Both the position numbers and the translations under genes were made by a program. Shown piece by piece: positions 1 through 5,542 of a DNA stretch of 10,183 bases. Under the pieces are notes generated by a model. It was not told the origin of the DNA, did not search any database, and saw only the letters and a list, made by a program, of their open reading frames with translations. This DNA is from Candidatus Bathyarchaeota archaeon (GTDB taxonomy: Archaea > Thermoproteota > Bathyarchaeia > Bathyarchaeales > WAQA01), in the NCBI GenBank assembly GCA_015520475.1, contig WAQA01000246.1, positions 1 through 10,183 of the forward strand. The letters are read 5' to 3'. Position 1 is the first letter of the stretch, and every line of letters begins with the position of its first letter.

Positions 1-648
1 CATATCCTCCCACCATGAGCTGAAGTCAACCTTAACCGAACGTAGAGCTCTCCTTATGATATTTATCCATAGATCTACGAGGGTATCCATCATCTCAGCT
101 ATCCAGTCTGGATCACGATAGAAGGCTATAGAGATGTTCTTTACACCCATCCAGTTACGAAGCCAACCATATAGGCTTCCTATTCTAATTCCAAGCGGAT
201 AATCTCTATCCTTATACCTCTCAGCAACTTCATCCCAATTCAATGGGAAACGGCCAGGTGTGTCGGGATCGAAGAACGGCTTCAACTTTTCCCAGTCGTC
301 CCGGCTTCTGATGGGATAACGTATATAGTGTGGAACTGAAGATGTCTCCTTCGTACGGATGTATATTCCTCCCATTCCGTCATCTACGAGAACCCTATCA
401 TCTCTCTCCTCAATTATGTTTTCAGGTAGGGTGGGCCATAACCCGCTTCTAATAGGTAACATCTCAATGCAGTCCCACCCCTCTAATCCAAGATATAGTT
501 CAATGTCCCTGTTAGTATCCTTCTCTAATGGTAGTCCCTCTTTATGCCATCTGTTAATTGTCTCTTTCCATCCTCCAAACTCGTAATCCGGAACTCTATC
601 GACATCTTTGAACTGGAGCGTCCTTAAAAATCGTTCTCTATGATTCAA
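1..648 (-). CDS. URO-D superfamily (uroporphyrinogen decarboxylase / corrinoid methyltransferase-like) protein, C-terminus beyond window
   Basis: This open frame is 216 codons long and runs off the left edge without a stop. It starts with NHRERFLRTLQFKDVDRVP and continues YEFGGWKETINRWHKEGLP, which is the characteristic N-terminus of the URO-D superfamily TIM barrel (HemE, MtaA/CmuA-type methyltransferases and many paralogues). The RxxGR substrate-arginine region and catalytic Asp context of true HemE are not recognisable, so a haem-pathway decarboxylase is unlikely; a methyltransferase-like or uncharacterised paralogue is the better reading (inference). The start is TTG at 646-648. An in-frame TGA lies immediately upstream, no other ATG, GTG or TTG follows nearby, and GGTGA sits 5 nt upstream, so the start is well determined. 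It has its own TATA box at 691-700, so it is probably transcribed separately from the phosphodiesterase gene 100 bp upstream. Confidence 0.8.
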   Translation of the reverse strand, partial: MNHRERFLRTLQFKDVDRVPDYEFGGWKETINRWHKEGLPLEKDTNRDIELYLGLEGWDCIEMLPIRSGLWPTLPENIIEERDDRVLVDDGMGGIYIRTKETSSVPHYIRYPIRSRDDWEKLKPFFDPDTPGRFPLNWDEVAERYKDRDYPLGIRIGSLYGWLRNWMGVKNISIAFYRDPDWIAEMMDTLVDLWINIIRRALRSVKVDFSSWWEDM

Positions 649-690
649 TCAAATCACCAATGAGATTATCCTAAAATGATTCTGCCAGCC

Positions 691-700
691 TATATATAAA
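691..700 (-). promoter_or_regulatory. TATA box of the URO-D-like gene
   Basis: On the minus strand the sequence reads GTTTTTATATATAGG, a strong archaeal TATA element. A start of transcription about 26 nt downstream falls near 668-670. That gives a leader of about 20 nt, which contains the GGTGA ribosome site before the TTG start at 648. Confidence 0.6.
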
Positions 701-748
701 AACTTCTCTATATCGATTATATCCAGATTGCTGAGACAGATTTTAACG

Positions 749-2689
749 TCACTGTCCCCCCTCATCTGTAACGTCGCCGACGAGAGATATCTCCTCCTGA
801 ATCTCCAAAGTTTTCCATTCACGTTTCATGTCGGATATGTCCCATCCCCTAAAGAAGTCATATAAGATTCTTCCTTGACTGTGTCTAGGAGGATCTATTC
901 CAAGAATATACGCGATTGTAGGGGCCACGTCAACCAGTTGAACAGGACCTAACCTCCAAGTAGGTCTAATGTAACCTCTCTTCGTTTCTCCCCCAATCAT
1001 CATAAAGACAGCATAATTTGATGATATCTCCGTTTCAGATGTGGGTATCTGCGGTCCATGGTTTGCCCCTCCAACTTTCAAGGATCCACCGTCAAATAAC
1101 CTGTTCCCCCATGTGAAACCGGGAGAGTAAGTGAAGATTACATCGCCTACATGTTCTCCCCAGAGCCCTATTATTGGAGCGTCCTCCCTTTTCAGGGCGA
1201 AGACCACTATATACTCTCCATCTTGATCCTTGCAGCTTCTAAGCGTATCTATAACCTCCCACCTAACCTCCTCGTATTCTGATTCACTGACCACTCCACC
1301 CACGTACCTGCCTCTCAAGTTAACATAAACATTCGTTAAATCTAAGAAAACCTTACTTTTAGACCAGTTAATCTTCTCTTCACCATTCCCTTCTTCAATC
1401 TCTATTAATCCCCTCTCAGCCAAGGCCTTAACGATCGAGTACATCTTACGGTTAGGAACGTTCCCATGATCTGATACGACGATCAAGTATGTTTCGTCAT
1501 CCACACACTCCATGAAGCTCCCTATAAGTCTATCAGCAAGCCTGTACCCAAGCCTAAGAAGCCTCCAAGCCTCCTCAGATCTTTCAGGATCATATTCTCC
1601 ACCGGCTGGATCAGCCATTCCCAGAACGGAATGTTGCAGGCTGTCAAGTAGATGCCAATGCATCATAAAAAGGGATGCTTCATTCTTATTCATAAGGTAC
1701 TGGGCGGCCTTCGAGATCCAATCTACTTGATACTCAATTTCTTCACGGAAGGTCTCTTCATCTATCAATCCGTCATAGAAAGGCCTTGAGGATGCCTCGT
1801 TGATGTATGGACCAAACCTCTCAACAAGATCGTTCGAGATATTTGGGGGATAGGTGAATCCTGACACCGGATAAACCTGAGACCTATAAAGCTTAAATCT
1901 TCTTCCATCTCTTGAGAGCTCGACAAGTTTAAACCTTACAGTTCCAACTATCCTCCTATCCTGAACAGTGAATTCTTCTCGATACCATCCGCTCCACTCC
2001 CCGTTCTTCAGGATGCATAGGATCCTACGGCCTCCTCTCTCCTTTGATATTAAGCATCTATCGTATCCTTCACCTTTCGAGTCGAGGAGTAGAAGCCAGT
2101 AGCCAACTCCCTTACCACCATACTTAGGAGCTACATTTATCTTAGCTTCTAATGGGGGTAGCCTGCTGCTTGAAGTGTGGATCAAACTATTAGATCTCTT
2201 AAATTCAACGGGTATCATGTATCTCCTCGAATCCTTTTTCAATCTTTCTTCCTGAAATGGATGAACATATACTGCGTTCCGACATATCTCAAAGTAATAA
2301 TGGTTAGGCTGCCAGAACCAGTCGACGTATATGGTCATCTCCGTTGTCGGGGGATAGCCGATGAAGTTCAGCAATACACTTCTCAATCCTTGCCTGGCCG
2401 CCGCCTCCCATAAATATTCCGCTTTGCAGAGGATTGATGACATGGCTATACCGCCATGCTTCTCCGTAACTGGTTTCCCATAATCGTGTCTGCCCCAAAC
2501 AGCTATTCCATGTGTTCCAGGCCATGAACCAGTCGCTATGGTTGTCCAGTTTTCAGGTGTCTGGGCAGGTATAGCCTCTAAGGCTTTAGAGAATCCTCCA
2601 TCACTTATTACCCGCTTGAAGTTAGGGCATGTTCCATCATCCGCAAACCTCTCTACGAGCTTAGGTGATAATGCATCTAAACCTATCAT
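749..2689 (-). CDS. Type I phosphodiesterase / nucleotide pyrophosphatase-like protein (alkaline phosphatase superfamily)
   Basis: A 646-residue metal-dependent hydrolase with the full alkaline phosphatase/NPP metal site. Numbered from the ATG, these are D5 in MIGLDALSP, the nucleophile T44 in QTPENWTTIATG, D349 and H353 in LLDSLQH, D407 and H408 in SDHG, and H544 in GGANHGP. By family knowledge it should cleave a phosphodiester, pyrophosphate or phosphomonoester using two metal ions; the substrate is not evident. There is no signal peptide or membrane segment, so it is probably cytoplasmic. It is longer than simple archaeal members because of a central insertion (about residues 150-300). The real start is probably five codons upstream at an ATA (2702-2704). 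GGAGGAG lies 7 nt before that codon but 22 nt before the ATG, and the longer form restores the first beta strand (KRVFMIGLD). It follows the oxidoreductase gene by 70-85 bp and probably shares its transcript. Confidence 0.85.
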   Translation of the reverse strand: MIGLDALSPKLVERFADDGTCPNFKRVISDGGFSKALEAIPAQTPENWTTIATGSWPGTHGIAVWGRHDYGKPVTEKHGGIAMSSILCKAEYLWEAAARQGLRSVLLNFIGYPPTTEMTIYVDWFWQPNHYYFEICRNAVYVHPFQEERLKKDSRRYMIPVEFKRSNSLIHTSSSRLPPLEAKINVAPKYGGKGVGYWLLLLDSKGEGYDRCLISKERGGRRILCILKNGEWSGWYREEFTVQDRRIVGTVRFKLVELSRDGRRFKLYRSQVYPVSGFTYPPNISNDLVERFGPYINEASSRPFYDGLIDEETFREEIEYQVDWISKAAQYLMNKNEASLFMMHWHLLDSLQHSVLGMADPAGGEYDPERSEEAWRLLRLGYRLADRLIGSFMECVDDETYLIVVSDHGNVPNRKMYSIVKALAERGLIEIEEGNGEEKINWSKSKVFLDLTNVYVNLRGRYVGGVVSESEYEEVRWEVIDTLRSCKDQDGEYIVVFALKREDAPIIGLWGEHVGDVIFTYSPGFTWGNRLFDGGSLKVGGANHGPQIPTSETEISSNYAVFMMIGGETKRGYIRPTWRLGPVQLVDVAPTIAYILGIDPPRHSQGRILYDFFRGWDISDMKREWKTLEIQEEISLVGDVTDEGGQ

Positions 2690-2774
2690 GAAGACTCTTT
2701 TTATTGTTTAACTCCTCCTACACATATACTTCTGATCAGTTAACGGAAGACGGAACGGTCTGCCTTAAGACCAG

Positions 2775-3863
2775 CTATTTCCTAAAATCAGGAACTTCAA
2801 TTGGCCTCCCATTCTGTGCAATACTGATTTCGGATGCTATTCCAGGCGCCGTCATATTTAGGCTGTCATAAACGTCTATCGGAGGCTTCCTGTTATATAG
2901 AATGGATTCAGCGAAGTCTCTTATCATGAAGTAGTCGCTTCCCCAATGTCCAGATCTCGACGCTTCCTCCATGAGCTCCTTATATTCTTTGGGTAAGTAC
3001 TCCTCCTCATAGTCGCTTAGAGGTCTCCATTCATCCTCTTCGCAGTCATCAACAAACCATACTTTATGTGAATCACCTAATCCACGTGGTGCCTCATAAC
3101 ATCCTTTCGTTCCTTGTATAGCGTAATATTTAGGGTTAAGTGGCCGGTTAGAAACTATATCTAAACGGAGCTTTATGAGCTTTCCAGATTCAGTCTTACA
3201 TAATGTGATCACGCTGTCCTCAAGTTTTGCATCTGGGATAGTATGCACCCCAGATCCTAAGCAGCATACCGAGACAACCCTCTCCTTAAACATCTGGTAA
3301 AGTGGTCCTAAACTGTGAGTTGGATATATGTTACCATTACGTTCATGGATGATCCGCCCTCTCCACGTTAGAGATCCATCCGGATTATAAAGTCTATGCC
3401 TCTTAAGCTTATGAATGTATTCTCCCTCTCCAAAATATAGCTCGCCGAATTTACCTGCCTCAACCAGCCTCTTAAGAAGAACATTCTCTTTTATATAGCA
3501 GCAATTCTCTCCCATCATATACCTTCTACCACTCTTCTCAACGGCCTCAACAAGCATATAGCACTCATCAAATGTTGTGGCTGCTGGAACCTCCGAGATA
3601 ACATCTATTCCAGCCTCTAAAGCTTTAATAGACTGTTCTGCATGGAACATTATGGGAGTGGCTACAACAACCAGATCCACACCGGAACAGTTAATCATAT
3701 CCTCAAACTTAACATATCTTTTCTGGACATTATACTGTTTTCCATATATCTCCAACCGTTCTTCATCAATGTCACAGATTGCGACGACCTTAAAATCTGG
3801 CATAGTATTAAAGGCGAAGAAGCTACGGCCCCTACCTAAACCTGCAATTCCAACCTTAATCAT
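2775..3863 (-). CDS. Gfo/Idh/MocA family NAD(P)-dependent oxidoreductase
   Basis: A 362-residue protein of typical family length. The N-terminal Rossmann fold shows MIKVGIAGLGRGR (glycine motif at residues 8-13), with D31 at the end of beta 2 in VVAICDID, which favours NAD over NADP. The motif that is usually EKP reads SEVPA (residues 90-94), so the lysine is Val. A conserved histidine lies in YPTHSLGP (H183) within the C-terminal alpha/beta domain. Family members oxidise or reduce sugars, inositols, amino sugars or related polyols; the substrate here is unknown. The start is ATG with a GAGAGGG ribosome site just upstream. It overlaps the 3' end of the preceding small ORF by 4 bp (ATGA) and sits before the phosphodiesterase gene, so this is probably one sugar-metabolism transcript from the TATA box at 4101-4110. 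Confidence 0.88.
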   Translation of the reverse strand: MIKVGIAGLGRGRSFFAFNTMPDFKVVAICDIDEERLEIYGKQYNVQKRYVKFEDMINCSGVDLVVVATPIMFHAEQSIKALEAGIDVISEVPAATTFDECYMLVEAVEKSGRRYMMGENCCYIKENVLLKRLVEAGKFGELYFGEGEYIHKLKRHRLYNPDGSLTWRGRIIHERNGNIYPTHSLGPLYQMFKERVVSVCCLGSGVHTIPDAKLEDSVITLCKTESGKLIKLRLDIVSNRPLNPKYYAIQGTKGCYEAPRGLGDSHKVWFVDDCEEDEWRPLSDYEEEYLPKEYKELMEEASRSGHWGSDYFMIRDFAESILYNRKPPIDVYDSLNMTAPGIASEISIAQNGRPIEVPDFRK

Positions 3864-4054
3864 TTAACCCTCTCCATCTCCTGGGGGATACGGGTTCCAT
3901 CATCATCTCGGCAGATTCTATCTCTTCTAGGATAATTGATCCCGTGTTCACCGCTCTCTCTATGTTTCCATCCCATAATTAAGATTAATGCACTACAATA
4001 AGCCGTCCAGGAACAACCAAAACCCCACACCACAAAAGTGGGTTTTCTAGTCAT
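3860..4054 (-). CDS. Doubtful 64-codon leader ORF upstream of the oxidoreductase, possibly a gene remnant
   Basis: It is the first open frame after the TATA box at 4101-4110. It starts at ATG with GGTGAG 12 nt upstream, rather far, and ends in an ATGA overlap with the oxidoreductase start. The N-terminal half is hydrophobic (VVWGFGCSWTAYCSALILIMGW) and could form one membrane segment; the C-terminal half is very polar and low in complexity (RRDRICRDDDG). I recognise no family. The other reading is that it is decayed sequence. The +1 frame from 3978 to 3856 is open for 40 codons and gives a more protein-like end (NIERAVNTGSIILEEIESAE) whose stop also overlaps the oxidoreductase start. Either way, the overlap suggests translational coupling to the downstream gene. 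Confidence 0.3.
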   Translation of the reverse strand: MTRKPTFVVWGFGCSWTAYCSALILIMGWKHRESGEHGINYPRRDRICRDDDGTRIPQEMERVK

Positions 4055-4100
4055 TTTCGGTAACTCTCACCTAAATTAACACTATACTCCGAATATACAA

Positions 4101-4110
4101 TTTTTTATAT
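4101..4110 (-). promoter_or_regulatory. TATA box of the minus-strand oxidoreductase/phosphodiesterase operon
   Basis: The minus strand reads GAGATATAAAAAATTG, a purine-rich BRE-like flank followed by a strong TATA box. A start of transcription is expected near 4079, about 25 nt before the ATG of the leader ORF and about 215 nt before the oxidoreductase ATG. Confidence 0.6.
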
Positions 4111-4166
4111 CTCTGCTTTGTGGAGTAATAGTCTTCCTTATAAGTCTGTAAAAGATTGAAAGGTGT

Positions 4167-4189
4167 GAGAAAAAAGAAACTAAAAATAA
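4167..4189 (-). terminator. Oligo-U tract, likely terminator of the minus-strand structured RNA
   Basis: Read on the minus strand, this stretch is almost all T, with runs of five, three and six T residues. Archaeal RNA polymerase terminates at such tracts without needing a hairpin. It lies between the structured RNA (ending near 4285) and the next minus-strand promoter at 4101-4110, as expected for a separate upstream transcript. Confidence 0.45.
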
Positions 4190-4218
4190 CGGAGAACGCT
4201 GAATACGCTAATTGGCTC

Positions 4219-4246
4219 CGATGCTATAGATAAAGGTCTATGATCG
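4219..4246 (-). other. Inverted repeat / stem-loop in the 3' flank of the structured RNA
   Basis: CGAT (4219-4222) pairs with ATCG (4243-4246) and ATAGA (4226-4230) with TCTAT (4237-4241) around a six-base loop. It lies inside the inferred transcript tail between the structured core and the oligo-U tract. Confidence 0.3.
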
Positions 4247-4513
4247 TTATCTTTTTAGGGTTTAACGCATTCTTATATTGCAGTGGTCTCCGCGGTTCTC
4301 CTTCTTATAATCTTCCAGCATCCCTTTTTTATCGTGGGCGCTGTGTCCCACGCAACTAACACTCAGCCTCACAGATGAGCGGTTCCGCTCTCCTCAGCTG
4401 AGCTCTCTCAACGTGGTGTTTCCGCGCCCACGCCCGCCGTGTCCCACGTCTGGGTAAACCTTCCCTCATCGGCGGATTCGTCGATCCTCCTCGGTTAGGT
4501 CCGTCTTCGTGGG

Positions 4514-4533
4514 CCCTCTCTTTAAAGAGAGGG
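4514..4533 (-). repeat. Perfect 20-bp palindrome (hairpin of the structured RNA)
   Basis: CCCTCTCTTTAAAGAGAGGG is a perfect inverted repeat. In the folded RNA it would form a hairpin next to the helix 4443-4448/4508-4513, inside the arm closed by 4433-4438/4538-4543. As DNA it could also be a dimeric protein-binding site. Confidence 0.5.
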
Positions 4534-4560
4534 TTTCGGCGGGATTATTGTTTCACTGCC

Positions 4561-4593
4561 CTTCCATGCCGAAAGAAAAAATCGGCATGGAAG
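4561..4593 (-). repeat. 12-bp perfect stem-loop within the structured RNA
   Basis: CTTCCATGCCGA (4561-4572) is exactly complementary to 4582-4593 around a 9-base loop that is T-rich on the minus strand. A short flanking helix (ACTG near 4602-4605 with CAGT near 4555-4558) can extend it across an internal loop. Confidence 0.6.
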
Positions 4594-4606
4594 TTTATGT
4601 CAGTTG

Positions 4607-4637
4607 CTCCGGGGCATGTAGTTGTGGAGCCCCGGAG
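4607..4637 (-). repeat. 9-bp perfect GC-rich stem-loop at the 5' end of the structured RNA
   Basis: CTCCGGGGC (4607-4615) pairs perfectly with 4629-4637 around a 13-base loop. The 4629-4637 strand is the same one that can pair with 4285-4295 to close the whole RNA, so the two helices are mutually exclusive. Confidence 0.5.
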
Positions 4638-4664
4638 ATCATCGAAGAAATACTTAATATCTGC

Positions 4665-4673
4665 TAAATTTAA
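4665..4673 (-). promoter_or_regulatory. Putative TATA box of the structured RNA
   Basis: The minus strand reads GAAAACCTTAAATTTAGC: an A-rich BRE-like flank and a TTAAATTTA box centred near 4669. A start about 26 nt downstream falls at about 4642, at the outer edge of the closing helix (4640). No such well-placed pair of promoter and end was found for the plus strand. Confidence 0.45.
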
Positions 4674-4745
4674 GGTTTTCTGAATAGTAATTTAGAGTTT
4701 CCTGTGTGAATTATAAGTTTACTCTATGTTACCTTTATCTTGACC

Positions 4746-4766
4746 CCGCAAGAGGGCTTCATGCGG
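4746..4766 (+). other. Small inverted repeat in intergenic DNA
   Basis: CCGCA (4746-4750) pairs with TGCGG (4762-4766) around an 11-base loop. Together with nearby AT-rich DNA this is all I see between the RNA promoter (4665) and the weak TATA box near 4792; no coding sequence is supported there. Confidence 0.2.
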
Positions 4767-4791
4767 AAGTGTTGGGATGGTTGTGGTTAGG

Positions 4792-4800
4792 CTTAAATAC
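4792..4800 (+). promoter_or_regulatory. Possible TATA box for a short plus-strand transcript
   Basis: CTTAAATAC is TATA-like and would place a start near 4820. A hairpin plus T-run lies downstream at 4973-4999, so a transcript of about 175 nt covering the G-rich repeats is possible. A 68-codon frame beginning with GTG at 4819 (GAGGAG just before it) is rich in Gly, Trp and Cys, runs past the terminator and matches nothing I recognise, so I do not call it a gene. Confidence 0.3.
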
Positions 4801-4866
4801 GATTTCTAAAGAGGAGATGTGCTGTTCCTGTGTAGAAGAATCTTCGAGTGTCTAAACTGTGGAATA

Positions 4867-4952
4867 GGGGTATGGTGGGGGTTTGAATGTCTGCGTAAAT
4901 ATGGCCTATGGGGTAATGGGCTCTATGGGATATGGGTTCTATGGGGTGGGGG
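4867..4952 (+). repeat. G-rich region with imperfect 16-bp tandem repeats and G-quadruplex potential
   Basis: From 4904 to 4951 there are three imperfect 16-bp units built around CTATGGG(G)...ATGGG. Across 4910-4952 there are six runs of three to five G separated by 1-6 bases, satisfying the usual quadruplex pattern. Two further runs lie at 4867-4870 and 4877-4881. The G-richness is on the plus strand only. Confidence 0.5.
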
Positions 4953-4972
4953 AGCTGTGAACTCTCCGAACC

Positions 4973-4999
4973 GGCAGATGTGGCTGATCTGCCATTTTT
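4973..4999 (+). terminator. Stem-loop plus T-run, terminator-like
   Basis: GGCAGAT (4973-4979) and ATCTGCC (4987-4993) form a 7-bp perfect stem with a 7-base loop, followed by ATTTTT. It lies just before the TATA box at 5009-5016 and would separate the upstream G-rich transcript from the DUF2061-like gene. Confidence 0.5.
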
Positions 5000-5008
5000 C
5001 TGGGAAAA

Positions 5009-5016
5009 TTTTATAT
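5009..5016 (+). promoter_or_regulatory. TATA box of the DUF2061-like gene
   Basis: GGGAAAATTTTATATTG is a good BRE plus TATA element. A start about 26 nt downstream falls near 5038, about 14 nt before the ATG at 5052, with GAGGT and GGTG ribosome-site candidates between. Confidence 0.5.
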
Positions 5017-5051
5017 TGTTGTTGATTGTTGTTTCTTAAGAGGTTGTGGTG

Positions 5052-5242
5052 ATGTCTCGCCAATTTCCCGTCCACGCAAAGTCTCTCTTAAGAAAACGTT
5101 AATTTATAGATTAGTTGTTGATCCAGTGGCTGTATTAACGACCTATTTTACAACCGGTCAATTCTTTGGTTCCATCATTGCTGTTGTATTGATAGAGGCC
5201 TTCTCAACAATATTCTATTATCTCTTGGATAGAGTTATGTGA
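5052..5242 (+). pseudogene. DUF2061-like small membrane protein gene with a single-base frameshift
   Basis: The ATG at 5052 opens MSRQFPVHAKSLLRK and then hits TAA at 5100. The frame entered by a -1 shift at the AAAA run (5093-5096) continues TLIYRLVVDPVAVLTTYF... to ...AFSTIFYYLLDRVM and a TGA at 5240-5242. Joined, the 63 residues match the DUF2061 layout: a basic SLLK/R-(T)-xxxR start, two membrane helices with a TTYxxTG turn, and a YYLxxRV(W/M) end. Restoring one A would repair the gene. Promoter, ribosome site and start are intact, so this may be a recent mutation, a sequencing or assembly error in the A run, or -1 slippage on AAA. DUF2061 proteins are predicted membrane proteins of unknown function. 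Confidence 0.65.
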
Positions 5243-5428
5243 ATTACTCCAATCTTTAGCTGGCTGCTCCGGTATCAGGTGCCCATGTAGTCTCCTTTGA
5301 CGTTTTATCTCTATCGAGGTTGTTGGAGGATTATACTCTTGTTGGGGGATATAGTGTATGACTGTTCAGTATGTTATATGTGCCAGTTAAATCTGTATTT
5401 ATAGGTCTCAGCTATTATTGGAGGTATA
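5243..5428. other. Intergenic stretch without recognisable genes
   Basis: No supported ORF, RNA structure or convincing promoter was seen here. It separates the DUF2061-like gene from the possible small broken ORF and the isomerase gene. Confidence 0.4.
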
Positions 5429-5542
5429 ATGTTCTCTTTAATGTCTTATATTTGATGTGTCTTATTGGTAGCGACTGCTATTGCTTCATTAAATCTTAAA
5501 TTGTACTTTGATGTTAATGGATCTGGTGGAGGAATTAGTTGA
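5429..5542 (+). pseudogene. Possible short membrane-peptide ORF interrupted by one TGA
   Basis: A GGAGG ribosome site 4 nt before ATG 5429 opens MFSLMSYI, then TGA (5453-5455). The same frame continues CVLLVATAIASLNLKLYF and on to a TGA at 5540-5542 that overlaps the isomerase ATG (TGATG), as in coupled archaeal genes. The composition after the TGA is typical of one membrane helix. No family was recognised, and chance is a real alternative. Confidence 0.22.
5495..5503 (+). promoter_or_regulatory. Possible TATA box of the isomerase gene
   Basis: CTTAAATTG, preceded by CATTAAAT at 5487, is the best TATA-like element before the isomerase. It predicts a start at about 5517-5525 and a very short leader carrying GGTGGAGG. 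Confidence 0.35.

Larger units (their letters stand above)
4285..4642 (-). ncRNA. Unidentified highly structured non-coding RNA
   Basis: This GC-rich block in an otherwise AT-richer intergenic region has extensive nested complementarity. Arm one pairs 4333-4341 with 4424-4432, 4348-4352 with 4412-4416, 4362-4367 with 4397-4402 and 4377-4381 with 4386-4390. Arm two pairs 4433-4438 with 4538-4543 and 4443-4448 with 4508-4513, and carries a perfect 20-bp palindrome hairpin (4514-4533). A 12-bp perfect hairpin (4561-4572/4582-4593) follows. The ends 4285-4295 and 4630-4640 can pair at 10 of 11 positions including one G-U. The minus strand is preferred for three reasons: a TATA box at 4665-4673 predicts a start near 4642, exactly at the closing helix; the loops are A-rich on that strand (GGAAAC, CCGAAACC, GAUGAGGGAAGG); and an oligo-U tract follows at 4167-4189. 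No long ORF occurs. I looked for SRP helix 8 and the RNase P conserved regions and recognised neither, so the identity is open. Confidence 0.55.

Noticed and set aside
359..586. 75-codon plus-strand open frame near the left edge
   Set aside because: It is antisense to the URO-D-like gene, whose translation is clearly family-like; the Ser/Pro-rich product is a shadow.
2757..2772. GGTCTGCCTTAAGACC inverted repeat after the oxidoreductase stop as a terminator
   Set aside because: The stem is only 5 bp with no T-run on the minus strand, and the downstream phosphodiesterase has no good promoter of its own.
4285..4640. Ends 4285-4295/4630-4640 as terminal inverted repeats of a MITE-like element
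   Set aside because: No flanking target duplication was seen and the interior forms ordered RNA-like helices with a promoter, so an RNA gene explains it better.
4285..4642. Structured region as SRP (7S) RNA
   Set aside because: The near-invariant helix 8 features (GGAA tetraloop flanked by GC pairs with a nearby GGAGCA asymmetric loop) are not visible on either strand; the GAGCGGAACCGCTC hairpin lacks that context.
4285..4642. Structured region as RNase P RNA
   Set aside because: Size and closing helix would fit, and GAGGGAAGG loosely recalls the P4 5' strand, but no matching ACAGAA-type P4 3' strand was found. A covariance-model search could overturn this.
4819..5025. 68-codon GTG-start ORF rich in Gly, Trp and Cys
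   Set aside because: Its composition follows the G-rich tandem repeat, it runs through a terminator-like hairpin, and it matches no family I recognise.
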